From positions 2,790,001-2,854,000 of the forward strand of contig OY782760.1 in the NCBI GenBank assembly GCA_963678205.1: 64,000 nt of DNA, written 5' to 3'. Position numbers and translations under genes: made by a program. Positions 17,051 to 25,818 of this stretch are shown here, piece by piece. Within the stretch, counting starts at the first letter, position 1, and each line of letters opens with the position of its first letter. The stretch comes from G963556115 sp963678205 (GTDB lineage: Bacteria; Planctomycetota; SZUA-567). Under the pieces are notes generated by a model that ran no database searches, was not told the DNA's origin, and saw nothing but the letters and a program-made list of their open reading frames with translations.

Positions 17051-18868
17051 ATGCAGGAAATAAGCAAAACGTTTCAGAAAATACTCCCACGTGTTGAGAT
17101 GCCAGGTCAGTATGTCGGCTCAGAAGTAAACTCCATTATCAAAAAAGACTCAAAATATCACTTTGCTCTTTGCTTTGCCGACACCTATGAAATTGGTATG
17201 AGTAACCATGGACTGCGCATTTTATATGAGATTATCAATGCTCAAGATGACTGGAGCTGCGAAAGAGCTTTCTCACCACTACCAGATATGGAGCATGAAC
17301 TTAGGGTTGCAAATTATCCATTGTGCACACTTGAAACAGGCAGAAAACTTAGCGACTCCGATATAGTCAGTTTTTCATTACAGTATGAACTCGGCATAGG
17401 AGCTGTCTTCACAATACTTGACCTTGGAAGAATTCCGATCAAACGTGAAGAAAGAAAGAAAAATGACCCAATTATTATTGCAGGAGGCCACGCAACTTTT
17501 AATCCCGAGCCTTTCTCAGACTTCTTTGATCTTTTTTTTATTGGTGAAGGTGAAGAAGGTATTCTAGAAATTTTAAAACTCTACGAAAACATTTCAACTC
17601 TTTCTAGAGACGAAAAAATAAAAATACTTGCAACCAAGATAAAAGGCTTATACGCACCATCACTCTATGAAACAGAAGAAGTGGCTGGCTTTATTACTGT
17701 CAAAAAACCAGATGACCAAACAACCCCATTCCCTATAGAAAGGCGTATTGTTCATAACTTCAAAGATCTGCCAATACCAACAAAACCGATAGTGCCTTTA
17801 GTAGAGACCGTACATGAGAGAATTGTATTGGAAATAATGCGAGGTTGCCCAAACGGCTGTAGATTCTGCCAAGCAGGGAATATCTGCCGTCCTGTACGTG
17901 AAAGAGACGTTACAGCACTCCAGCAAGAGGCAAAAGAATGCTACTTGAACACTGGCTATAATGAAATTGGTCTAATGTCTCTCAGTACAAGCGACTATAC
18001 AGGTTTCAATGAGTTGGTAGAGTGTCTTGATAAAGACTATGCACCTCTTGGGGTAAATCTTTCACTACCAAGTCTCAGAGTCAACCATACACTTACTAAT
18101 ATACCAAAGAAATTTAAAACTGTGCGAAAATCAGGCCTGACCCTCGCTCCAGAAGCAGGAACAGACCGCCTAAGACGAGCCATTAATAAAGATGTAACCG
18201 ATGAAGATTTACTTGCCTCATGTGAGGAAGCTTTTAAACAGGGATGGAGAACGGTAAAATTATATTTTATGATAGGACTTCCCACTGAGACAGATGAAGA
18301 TTTAATCGGCATTACCGAACTTGCAAATAAAGTGGCCAAGCTAAGAAAAGGGGGCGGAAGAGGAGCTGCAGTTACAGTATCAGTGAGTAATTTTATCCCT
18401 AAACCCTTCACACCATTCCAATGGGAAGGTATGGCAACAAGAGAAGAATTACTTAGAAAACAGCGTTTAATATCTGATAATTTACACAATAGGCAGGTCG
18501 ATCTGAAGTTCCATAATACAGATGGGAGCTTTCTGGAGGGCGTATTTTCGCGCTCAGACAGACGCCTTGGAGCAGTAGCACTCAGAGCCTGGAACAAAGG
18601 TGCAAGATTAGAAGCATGGGCAGAACATTTTAATCCTGATCTCTGGAATGAAGCACTTGAAGAGACAGGAATTGACGGAGAATATTACGCTAGCAGTTAC
18701 CGTGATTTGGATAAAGCCCTTCCCTGGAGTCATATAGATTCAGGACTTAGCACAGAATTTTTCAAAAATGAACTCAAAAAATCAAAAGAAGGCATACCAA
18801 CACCGAGGTGTGACAAAGACAGTTGTGCTGGATGCGGTCAAATTGGCTGCAACTATTTAAAAAAATAA
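17051..18868 (+). CDS. B12-binding-domain radical SAM protein (TIGR03960-like)
   Basis: The 605-residue protein has a B12-binding-like N-terminal domain (about 60-200, including IIIAGGHATFNPEPFSDF). A radical SAM core follows with the cluster motif RGCPNGCRFCQAGN (Cys ~270, 274, 277). The C-terminus adds further Cys in CDKDSCAGCGQIGC. This matches the TIGR03960 family, which is often followed by or fused to a DUF2344 protein; here nagZ follows and no DUF2344 gene is seen. The extra C-terminal Cys may bind a second cluster. The substrate of the family is not known to me. Confidence 0.9.
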   Translation: MQEISKTFQKILPRVEMPGQYVGSEVNSIIKKDSKYHFALCFADTYEIGMSNHGLRILYEIINAQDDWSCERAFSPLPDMEHELRVANYPLCTLETGRKLSDSDIVSFSLQYELGIGAVFTILDLGRIPIKREERKKNDPIIIAGGHATFNPEPFSDFFDLFFIGEGEEGILEILKLYENISTLSRDEKIKILATKIKGLYAPSLYETEEVAGFITVKKPDDQTTPFPIERRIVHNFKDLPIPTKPIVPLVETVHERIVLEIMRGCPNGCRFCQAGNICRPVRERDVTALQQEAKECYLNTGYNEIGLMSLSTSDYTGFNELVECLDKDYAPLGVNLSLPSLRVNHTLTNIPKKFKTVRKSGLTLAPEAGTDRLRRAINKDVTDEDLLASCEEAFKQGWRTVKLYFMIGLPTETDEDLIGITELANKVAKLRKGGGRGAAVTVSVSNFIPKPFTPFQWEGMATREELLRKQRLISDNLHNRQVDLKFHNTDGSFLEGVFSRSDRRLGAVALRAWNKGARLEAWAEHFNPDLWNEALEETGIDGEYYASSYRDLDKALPWSHIDSGLSTEFFKNELKKSKEGIPTPRCDKDSCAGCGQIGCNYLKK

Positions 18869-18893
18869 CAAAGACTTACCGAGGAGAATTTCT

Positions 18894-20039
18894 TTGAAAG
18901 TAATCCATAATTCATTATCTATTACAGCGTACATTCTGCTCGTTACTACATTTTTACTATCTGGAACTGCTTCTGCAGCAGGAGTAGTTCCAGATAGATA
19001 TAGAGCAAAGCAAATTCTTTCCAGTATGACCTTGGAAGCGAAAGTTGGTCAACTATTTATTGTTGACCTTGAAAGGCTAGCTAGACAAAAAAATATCTTA
19101 GAACTCACACCTGAAATAAAACAGACGCTAGAAAGGTATCAAGTCGGCGGAATAATCCTTTTTGCTCAGAATTTAAAAAATAAGCGCCAAATAATACAAC
19201 TTATTAAAGATATTAAAAGTTCAGAAACAATACCTATGTTCGTGTGTATAGATGAAGAAGGAGGGAGAGTCAGCAGACTTGAGCATACTGATCTGTTAAA
19301 ATTAGAAAAACTCCCAAGCGCTGAAGAAATTGGCAAGAAAAATGATTCAAACTATGCTTATAACGTTGGAGAAACCATTGCAGAACAGCTCAAAGAATTT
19401 GGCTTCAATGTTGATTTTGCCCCAGTAGTAGATATCAATACCAATCCTGAAAATACAGTTATCGGTGCAAGATCATTCGGTAACACCCCTGAAATTGTAT
19501 CCAAGATGGGAGTAGAGATAATTAAAGGACTTCAGGACAATAATATAATGTCCTGTGCAAAGCATTTCCCTGGACATGGAGATACCTCGACTGACACACA
19601 CAGCGCTCTAGCATATATAGAACATGATCTGCAACGCCTAAAAAATGAAGAATTTATTCCATTTCAAGCAGCGATTGATAATGGCGTAATGAGCTTGATG
19701 CTTGCCCATATTGTTGCACCAAAGGTCACTGGCGATAAGCTACCTGCTACTATGTCAAAAACATTTGTGAATATTTTGAAAAAAGACATGAACTTCGATG
19801 GACTTATTATTACTGATGCTCTTATGATGAAGGCAATTTCAGATAATTACAAATCAGCTGATGTCTGTATCAAAGCGATTGAAGCTGGTGTGGACATCCT
19901 ACTAATGCCTGATGTCATTGAAGAAGGGATAAACGCAGTAATAGAAAAAGCAAAAAATGACAAAGCTTTTTTGAACCTTGTTAATAATGCAGTAAATAGA
20001 ATCTTAATAGTGAAATCTCGATTAAACCTCTACAATTAA
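18894..20039 (+). CDS. nagZ: Beta-N-acetylhexosaminidase NagZ (GH3)
   Basis: GH3 enzymes of this branch cleave GlcNAc from anhydromuropeptides in cell-wall recycling. The 381-residue protein has an N-terminal hydrophobic signal (ITAYILLVTTFLLSGTASA), so it is exported, unlike cytoplasmic E. coli NagZ. The catalytic His/Asp loop is KHFPGHGDTSTDTHS (~residue 223) and the nucleophile is Asp in IITDALMM (~residue 306). ADVCIKAIEAGVDILLMPD is also typical. The start is TTG, chosen because GAGGAG precedes it and the signal peptide begins right there. Confidence 0.9.
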   Translation: MKVIHNSLSITAYILLVTTFLLSGTASAAGVVPDRYRAKQILSSMTLEAKVGQLFIVDLERLARQKNILELTPEIKQTLERYQVGGIILFAQNLKNKRQIIQLIKDIKSSETIPMFVCIDEEGGRVSRLEHTDLLKLEKLPSAEEIGKKNDSNYAYNVGETIAEQLKEFGFNVDFAPVVDINTNPENTVIGARSFGNTPEIVSKMGVEIIKGLQDNNIMSCAKHFPGHGDTSTDTHSALAYIEHDLQRLKNEEFIPFQAAIDNGVMSLMLAHIVAPKVTGDKLPATMSKTFVNILKKDMNFDGLIITDALMMKAISDNYKSADVCIKAIEAGVDILLMPDVIEEGINAVIEKAKNDKAFLNLVNNAVNRILIVKSRLNLYN

Positions 20040-20083
20040 TTGTTGACAGCGAAATCACCAGATTTCTTAATATGGAGAGAACA

Positions 20084-21346
20084 ATGTGCTGTAATTCAGA
20101 GAAAAATGAAACAGAAAAGACATGCTGCTCTACAATAGGTCAAGCAGAAACGAAATGCTACCCAGAGAAAGAACCCACCAACTGCTGCGCAACTGCCGCC
20201 TCAGCATGCAGCAGCACAGTATCGCCCTGCACCGACAAATATGCTGAAAGCAGAATGATCCAGGAGTGCCTTGAATACGCAAGAGAAGCCAAAGCAGCAG
20301 GACGTCCAATTATAGGAATAATGTGTGAGTATGCTCCAAGAGAACTTATAAATGCCATAGGTGGAGTTGCAGTCTGCTTATGTGGAGGCTCTCAAGCGAC
20401 GGCAGAAGCTGCTGAAGTAGAACTATCACCTGGTATATGCCCCATTATCAAATCTACTTATGGTTATTTCCTCCAAAAATCCAACCCATTTCTAGAGATA
20501 GCAGACCTGCTCGTAGCCGAAACAACCTGCGACGGTAAGAAGAAGGTATTTGAACTAATGGGTAATACCCAAGAATGCTATACTCTGGAACTTCCACAAA
20601 ACTCATCGACAACTGAAGCAAAAGAATTCTGGAAAAATGAATGCATTAAATTTAGAGACTTTCTTCAAAAGCGCTTTAATACAAGAATTACAGATGAAGC
20701 ACTGGAAAGTGCAATAAAAAACATGAATTATGAAAGAAGCCTTAGAATGAAACTCGCGGAATTAATGACAAGAAGCGCTCCTCCAATATCAGGCAGAGAA
20801 CTTCTCGGTTACAACAGCATAATATCTCCATTACCATGGGCAATAGAAAGATATGAAATTGCTCTTAATAAATATAGGGTAGCAACTGAGTGCTCAGGAA
20901 TCAAGGACAGGAAACGCGTATTAATTACCGGCGTACCGCTGGTACATGGCGCTGAGCGAGTGATTGATTTGATTGAAGATAGCGGCGGTTTGGTAATCGC
21001 ACAAGAAAACTGTACAGGAATCAAGCCGCTAACACAGCTTGTCGACGAGAATTCTACCAATCCGATTAAAGCTATCGCAGAGAAATATATCTCTCTACAA
21101 TGCTCTGTAATGACACCAAACACAGGACGAAAAGAATTACTAACTAAACTCATTAAGGAATACTCACCAGACTGTATAATTGATCTTTCATGGCAGGGCT
21201 GCCACACTTACGATATAGAATCAAACATTGTGAAGAGCATTGCAATAAGCTTTAGTATTCCAATACTTAAAATTCAGACAGACTACTCAACCTCAGACAG
21301 CCAAGCCCTTATAACAAGAATTCAAGCGCTATTTGAAATCTGCTAA
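20084..21346 (+). CDS. Double-cubane-cluster-type reductase (2-hydroxyacyl-CoA dehydratase family) with Cys-rich N-terminus
   Basis: A 420-residue member of the HgdB/BcrBC superfamily closest to the double-cubane-cluster reductase (DCCP/YjiM) branch, which carries out ATP-driven low-potential reduction with an activase. Family marks are GIMCEYAPRELINAIGGVAVCLCGG (~residues 81-105), a CDGKKKVFELM stretch and the C-terminal SWQGCHTYDIES. The first 50 residues contain nine Cys in three CC pairs plus singles, and intact family members normally lack this. The ATG at 20084 has GGAG 6 bases before it; an in-frame ATG four codons earlier has no site. Activase components occur at 25.8 kb. Confidence 0.85.
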   Translation: MCCNSEKNETEKTCCSTIGQAETKCYPEKEPTNCCATAASACSSTVSPCTDKYAESRMIQECLEYAREAKAAGRPIIGIMCEYAPRELINAIGGVAVCLCGGSQATAEAAEVELSPGICPIIKSTYGYFLQKSNPFLEIADLLVAETTCDGKKKVFELMGNTQECYTLELPQNSSTTEAKEFWKNECIKFRDFLQKRFNTRITDEALESAIKNMNYERSLRMKLAELMTRSAPPISGRELLGYNSIISPLPWAIERYEIALNKYRVATECSGIKDRKRVLITGVPLVHGAERVIDLIEDSGGLVIAQENCTGIKPLTQLVDENSTNPIKAIAEKYISLQCSVMTPNTGRKELLTKLIKEYSPDCIIDLSWQGCHTYDIESNIVKSIAISFSIPILKIQTDYSTSDSQALITRIQALFEIC

Positions 21347-21411
21347 ATCCTACTTTATATTAATATTAAATTAAAATGCAGCTTGATAAGTATACACAAG
21401 CTGCATTAACT

Positions 21412-21487
21412 TGGTGGAGGATAACGGGTTCGAACCGATGACCTCATCGCTGCCAGCGATGCGCTCTCCCAACTGAGCTAATCCCCC
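21412..21487 (-). tRNA. tRNA-Ala (anticodon GGC)
   Basis: On the minus strand the cloverleaf reads acceptor GGGGGAT/ATCCTCC (one G-T pair), D-arm GCTC/GAGC, anticodon stem CATCG/CGATG with loop CTGGCAG (anticodon GGC), T-loop TTCGAAC, discriminator A and an encoded CCA. The T-stem has one T-T mismatch. Confidence 0.93.
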
Positions 21488-21505
21488 AATTAATAATTTT
21501 AACGT

Positions 21506-21534
21506 ATTATAAACAATTCGTTAAAATGTGTCAA
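21506..21534 (-). promoter_or_regulatory. Promoter of tRNA-Ala
   Basis: Read on the minus strand: TTGACA (21534-21529), a 17-base spacer and TATAAT (21511-21506). This is a perfect sigma-70 consensus, 19 bases before the tRNA 5' end. Confidence 0.85.
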
Positions 21535-21649
21535 TCCTTCTCAGAAAGCAAAATGAAACTGCTTGCAAAAAAATTATTATTAATAATAATTAAAATTGGC
21601 TAATAGCTAAAACAGCAAAAATTCAACACATTCTAGTAAAGAGACAAAA

Positions 21650-22843
21650 ATGAAAGAAAGACGAAAACCATATACCTTCGATAGAGTAGTACGAATATGT
21701 ATAAGCACGCTACTTTTTATCGCACTCTGCTGGCTGCTTAGTTATCTAAGCGAAGTACTTATTCCTTTTGTAATCGCATTTCTGATTGCATACTTGATAA
21801 ATCCCCTTGTAGGTTATATTCAAAATCACCTCATAAAGAATAGAGTAGTTGCCGTTCTCCTGAGTCTAACACTAGTATTTGGGGTTATAATTGGTGCTGC
21901 AATTATGGTATTACCGATAATCGGTAGTGAAGTCCGGCACATGGGAGGATTTATTTCCCAAGTAAGCTCAGACACCGGAGGTTCTCTTACTAAGCGTGCT
22001 GAAGAAATAGTTCCAGCTGATGTATGGAATAATATTAAAGACTTCCTTAAAAATTCAGAGGTTACAGAATACCTTAAAAGTGAAAAATTCATGGCATCAT
22101 TCAGAGATGCTATAAATAAAATCATGCCTATAGGTATGGGTATTTTTTCAGGAGCAATAAGCATTATTGTTGGTCTTATTGGAGCATCTGTAATCTTACT
22201 CTACCTCGTCTTTCTACTCCTAGATTTTCAAAAAGTGCGTAATGACTGGAAAGTACTTATCCCTCACGCATACCGCCCGACAGTATCAGCCTTTGTAAAA
22301 GACTTCAATGCAGGTATGAACAGATATTTTAGAGCGCAGGCAACAATCGCATTTATCGTAGGAATTTTATTTGCAACAGGTTTCAGCATTATTGGTTTAC
22401 CGCTTGGCATTCTAATAGGCTTGTTTGTTGGCGCACTGAATATGATTCCATACATGCAAGTGATTGGTTTGTTCCCATCAATTCTTATGGCTCTTGCCGC
22501 ATCTCTTGAAACAGGTGAAAGTTTTTGGTACATGAGTGGACTTGTACTAATAGTATTTGCAGTAGTACAGACTATTCAAGATACGATACTTACACCAAAG
22601 ATCATGGGAAACGTCACTGGCTTCAGCCCAGCTATTATTCTTCTATCGCTATCTGTGTGGGGAAAACTATTAGGAATACTTGGTCTACTGATTGCTCTTC
22701 CGATGACCTGCTTACTCTGGGCATATTATAAGCGGGTACTATCCGGCAAAATTGAGGATTCTACACTATCCCTATCTTACGATGTAGACTCGGAGGTACT
22801 TGATGAAGATACGGTAATGAGCTCTGAATCTGATTCCTTATGA
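21650..22843 (+). CDS. AI-2E family transporter
   Basis: The 397-residue protein has the paired N-terminal hairpin of two membrane segments (LLSYLSEVLIPFVIAFLIAYLINPLV), a long amphipathic middle, and five or so C-terminal membrane segments. TIQDTILTPKIMGNVTG matches the C-terminal 'P...mg...gl.P' signature of the family (TqsA/PerM/YdiK group). Family members include exporters of autoinducer-2, peptides and Na+/Li+. The substrate cannot be read from the sequence. The C-terminal tail is acidic. It is a single-gene unit ending in a strong terminator. Confidence 0.9.
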   Translation: MKERRKPYTFDRVVRICISTLLFIALCWLLSYLSEVLIPFVIAFLIAYLINPLVGYIQNHLIKNRVVAVLLSLTLVFGVIIGAAIMVLPIIGSEVRHMGGFISQVSSDTGGSLTKRAEEIVPADVWNNIKDFLKNSEVTEYLKSEKFMASFRDAINKIMPIGMGIFSGAISIIVGLIGASVILLYLVFLLLDFQKVRNDWKVLIPHAYRPTVSAFVKDFNAGMNRYFRAQATIAFIVGILFATGFSIIGLPLGILIGLFVGALNMIPYMQVIGLFPSILMALAASLETGESFWYMSGLVLIVFAVVQTIQDTILTPKIMGNVTGFSPAIILLSLSVWGKLLGILGLLIALPMTCLLWAYYKRVLSGKIEDSTLSLSYDVDSEVLDEDTVMSSESDSL

Positions 22844-22852
22844 CTTTAATAA

Positions 22853-22885
22853 AAAGCTACAGTTCAATTTACGAACTGTAGCTTT
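22853..22885 (+). terminator. Terminator of the AI-2E family gene
   Basis: A perfect 13-bp stem (22853-22865 with 22873-22885) has a 7-base loop. A-runs and T-runs at the ends make it usable in both directions, facing the small minus-strand gene. Confidence 0.85.
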
Positions 22886-22926
22886 ATCAATTGCTACGAT
22901 TTAAATTGCCCCGATGCTGAGAATAA

Positions 22927-23124
22927 TTATATATCTAAATGTTTACCAGTCAGAAGTTCCTCACTTATTCTCTTATGACGTTTAATTTTTTCCTGAACCT
23001 CATAATCATTCATGATAATTTTAATAAGATAGGTCATCCAGAGGGATGCCAACCCAAAGCAGATACCAACTGAAAGCACCCATACAAGAGCAATAACCAT
23101 TGGATTATTAAAAAAAGTAACCAT
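22927..23124 (-). CDS. Small single-pass membrane protein
   Basis: The 65-residue product has one membrane segment (MVIALVWVLSVGICFGLASLW, about residues 9-29) followed by a strongly charged tail with a Glu/Lys-rich helix. No family is recognised. The reading frame is compact, has an upstream purine-rich AAGAAAGAA, and its terminator lies just downstream. I consider it real but unknown. The N-terminal segment could also be an uncleaved signal. Confidence 0.6.
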   Translation of the reverse strand: MVTFFNNPMVIALVWVLSVGICFGLASLWMTYLIKIIMNDYEVQEKIKRHKRISEELLTGKHLDI

Positions 23125-23233
23125 TATATTATTTCTTTCTTACATTCTCAGCAAATATTACAAATAAGTTTTAACACTACTTATCAAATAATATCGGTAA
23201 AGAAGAGAAAAAACTTATATAAATATTACAATA

Positions 23234-23989
23234 CTATTTTTCTGTAAGCTTTTTAATCACTAAATTAGCCAGAGTAAGCCCAAATATTCCGGTAATTGTT
23301 GAGAGACTACCCAAGGCATTACGCCTTCTTCCCTGCCCCGTACATGGAGTAATATCTTCAGTCATCAAAAAATCGCGATAATTATCTGGAAGCTCTTCAT
23401 AAGAATATACACAGTCAATGCCACTATCTACCCCTATGCGCCTCAATCTCTTGCGAACTCTTCTAGCTAGAGGACAATTTTTAGTTTTTGATAAATCACA
23501 TACTTCAATCATAGTAGGATCTGTTCTCAGAGCAGCCCCCATACTGGAGACAATAGGAAGCCCACGCTCAACAGCACCATGCAGTAGCTTTACTTTAGGG
23601 TTCAACGAGTCAATTGCATCAATAGCAATATCTGGATCTCCTTCAAAGACCTGATCAAGTGTATCTTCCCTAATAAACAAATCTTTGTTATCCACACAGC
23701 AATCAGGGTTTATATCCAACAACCTGTTTTTTGCGACATCAACCTTTTTTTTGCCGATTGTCGAGTGTAAAGCAAATAACTGTCTATTAATATTACTCTC
23801 AGAAATAACATCAAAATCAATCACTCTTATATTATGAGCCCCAGCTCTTACAAGTGACTCCGCAGCATAACTTCCTACCGCTCCCATTCCAGCAATTATA
23901 ATATAAGCATCCTTTAGCTTCCTAAATCCAGATTTACCAAGAAGTGACTCAGTCCTGACAAACTGAATAGTATTCCAATCGCTTTCCAT
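23234..23989 (-). CDS. tcdA: tRNA threonylcarbamoyladenosine dehydratase-like E1 enzyme (TcdA/YgdL)
   Basis: A 251-residue ThiF/MoeB/HesA-fold enzyme. It has the ATP-binding IIAGMGAVGSYAAESLVRAG (~residues 29-48), DFDVISESNINRQLFAL carrying the family's Arg/Gln, and IDAIDSLNPKVKLL. The catalytic Cys region differs from ThiF, and PLARRVRKRLRRIGV plus the C-terminal TGIFGLTLANLVI fit TcdA, which cyclises t6A in ANN-decoding tRNAs. The start at 23989 uses an ATG overlapping the tatD stop (TGATG) with AGAGGA upstream; a TTG one codon earlier is less likely. Confidence 0.88.
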   Translation of the reverse strand: MESDWNTIQFVRTESLLGKSGFRKLKDAYIIIAGMGAVGSYAAESLVRAGAHNIRVIDFDVISESNINRQLFALHSTIGKKKVDVAKNRLLDINPDCCVDNKDLFIREDTLDQVFEGDPDIAIDAIDSLNPKVKLLHGAVERGLPIVSSMGAALRTDPTMIEVCDLSKTKNCPLARRVRKRLRRIGVDSGIDCVYSYEELPDNYRDFLMTEDITPCTGQGRRRNALGSLSTITGIFGLTLANLVIKKLTEK

Positions 23990-24795
23990 CAAATATCCTC
24001 TATAAATTTTTCAAAATTCATTGTAATATTATCTACTAAAGAGTTCTGATCAATCCCTTTTATCCTAGATATTATTTCATACAGATAATGAATATTTGCT
24101 GGAGAATTTAACAATATATTATTATAATCCAAATTAATCCCAAATTCTGAAAATATATGTATTGAAGGCAACTTCATATCAGGAGAATCTGTTTCAAGTA
24201 AAAGACGATCCAAAGGAATATACTCCAGCAATTTTCTTAACTTTGACTCACCATTTTTTAACGCAGAAAAAGACAATGAAATAAAGCCCCCAAGATTAAG
24301 AATATCACTGGCCATCTGAATAGAACCAGTAAAGGAGTGAACCATAAAAACTGGCAATATTTTCAAATTTTTTATAATTTTAATTATTTCATTATGAGCT
24401 TTTACAGAATGAATCGACACTGGCTTTCTATATTTTAAAGCCAATTCAAGCTGCGAAATAAAAAATTTCTCCTGAACAGCCAGAGAACTTGTTACTCTGA
24501 CCCTATCAAGTCCAACCTCACCAACTCCACAACGTGCTATCTTCAAAATACCTTCAAGATTCTGAGTAAAACTTTGAATAGAAAGATTTTCAGTGACACA
24601 CCATGGGTGAATGCCCAGAAAAGGAACAATACAATATTTTGAAGTATTAGATAAAACCAAAACTTTATTCCAATCTTCCGGGGATACAGTATTTATCGCA
24701 TGAGTATTACAGCCAATTTCACTAGCAGTATTTAACACCAGCTCTATTTTATTATTAAAATTCTGTAAATGCGAATGAGAATCTATAAAATTCAT
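23989..24795 (-). CDS. TatD family metal-dependent hydrolase
   Basis: A 268-residue TIM-barrel amidohydrolase/nuclease. Metal ligands appear in order: DSHSHL (residues 5-10), GVGEVGLD with Glu and Asp (~94-101), SIHSVKAHNE (His ~127), MVHSFTG and LLLETDSPD (Asp ~203). TatD proteins are Mg2+-dependent DNases or deacylases. The gene overlaps the tcdA-like start by one base in a TGATG junction, so the two are co-translated. The short length and the SHSHLQ start, where most have DTHCHL, place it in a less-studied branch. Confidence 0.82.
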   Translation of the reverse strand: MNFIDSHSHLQNFNNKIELVLNTASEIGCNTHAINTVSPEDWNKVLVLSNTSKYCIVPFLGIHPWCVTENLSIQSFTQNLEGILKIARCGVGEVGLDRVRVTSSLAVQEKFFISQLELALKYRKPVSIHSVKAHNEIIKIIKNLKILPVFMVHSFTGSIQMASDILNLGGFISLSFSALKNGESKLRKLLEYIPLDRLLLETDSPDMKLPSIHIFSEFGINLDYNNILLNSPANIHYLYEIISRIKGIDQNSLVDNITMNFEKFIEDI

Positions 24796-24940
24796 AAATT
24801 TTACCTAGCCATAAAACCAATGATCACTATAATAAATAAATTACTAGCAAATAAGGATTTTTACTAATCAAATAGTATAAATATTCTATGCTTTTCTTAG
24901 TTTAAAAGCACACTTTTTAAAAAAAAATAAAAAATAACTA

Positions 24941-24968
24941 TTGATTAGAACCACAGTACCAATATAAT
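24941..24968 (+). promoter_or_regulatory. Promoter of tRNA-Met
   Basis: TTGATT (24941-24946), a 16-base spacer and TATAAT (24963-24968), 24 bases before the tRNA 5' end. Confidence 0.75.
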
Positions 24969-24991
24969 CCTAAAACCTAAGAATAAGACAT

Positions 24992-25068
24992 GGCGAGGTA
25001 GCTCAGTCGGTAAGAGCGGTAGATTCATAACCTACAGGTCGGCGGTTCAAGTCCGCCTCTCGCTACCA
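24992..25068 (+). tRNA. tRNA-Met, elongator type (anticodon CAT)
   Basis: The cloverleaf has acceptor GGCGAGG/TCTCGCT with G-T end pairs, D-arm GCTC/GAGC, anticodon stem GTAGA/CCTAC (inner A-C mismatch) with loop TTCATAA, T-arm GGCGG-TTCAAGT-CCGCC, discriminator A and encoded CCA. The acceptor and T-arm match elongator tRNA-Met better than initiator or the lysidine-modified tRNA-Ile(CAT). It lies directly before rpsT. A 16-bp palindrome (25078-25093) sits between them and may mark processing or weak termination. Confidence 0.88.
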
Positions 25069-25139
25069 TAAATACTAAAGTACATATGTACTTATAATTT
25101 TTATCATTTAGATTAGAGAAGGTAGAGGTAAAAAAAGAA

Positions 25140-25406
25140 ATGCCAAACATTAAGTCAGCGATTAAGCGTGTACACCAGACAGAAAAACGTACAGCTCGCA
25201 ACCGTGTTCGTAAAGAACGTCTAAAACAAGCTCTTAAGTCATTTAATCGTGCGATAGAAGCTAGTGATAGTGTAAAAGCTCAAGAGCTATTTAAAAAAGC
25301 CAGCAATCTAGTAGACAAAGCAGGTAACAAGGGACTAATGCACAAGAACGCAGTAAACCGCAAGAAGTCTCAACTAGCTCTCAAGCTTAATAAAGTTTCA
25401 GCTTAG
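25140..25406 (+). CDS. rpsT: 30S ribosomal protein S20 (bS20)
   Basis: The 88-residue basic protein begins MPNIKSAIKRVHQTEKRTARNR and ends with GLMHKNAVNRKKSQLALKLNK, which is the full bS20 pattern: a three-helix bundle binding the 5' domain of 16S rRNA. The length is normal. It is a single-gene unit 72 bases after tRNA-Met, closed by an intrinsic terminator. Confidence 0.97.
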   Translation: MPNIKSAIKRVHQTEKRTARNRVRKERLKQALKSFNRAIEASDSVKAQELFKKASNLVDKAGNKGLMHKNAVNRKKSQLALKLNKVSA

Positions 25407-25445
25407 TTTAGTAGTCAAAACCGACTTTCTCTAAAAGTTTGAAAG

Positions 25446-25471
25446 AACTCTTGCAAATGTAAGAGTTTTTT
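25446..25471 (+). terminator. rpsT terminator
   Basis: AACTCTT/AAGAGTT stem with an 8-base loop followed by a T run. Confidence 0.85.
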
Positions 25472-25818
25472 CTTTACATATCAATGAAACACCTTTCCAC
25501 AATGCAACACGTTTTAAGGACAACAAGATTTGATAAAATAATTTCCCAGACCTAATAACCTTAAACGACAACAATATTTCCTAACATATTTTTCTTCAAT
25601 TAGTTATATCTTCAAATTTTATCAAATATCTTTACATTGGCTCTTGAAATCACCCCTCCAGACAGATAAAATCTACTAATTATTTTATTATTCAAGTTTA
25701 TCTGAATAATATTACAAACTACAAACAGACACCTTATTTATATTTATAATAGTACAATTTGATTGCTTTTAATTATAGTTAATCATACTTGATCCTTAAC
25801 AAATAATATGGAGAACTA
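25472..25818. other. Non-coding gap before the activase gene
   Basis: About 350 AT-rich bases after the rpsT terminator. They should hold the activase promoter, but no clear -35/-10 pair or operator stands out, and no coding frame or RNA structure was seen. Confidence 0.4.

Noticed and set aside
25078..25093. 16-bp palindrome between tRNA-Met and rpsT as a regulator operator
   Set aside because: It is short, AT-rich and sits just after the tRNA; a processing or weak termination role is simpler, so no operator is claimed.
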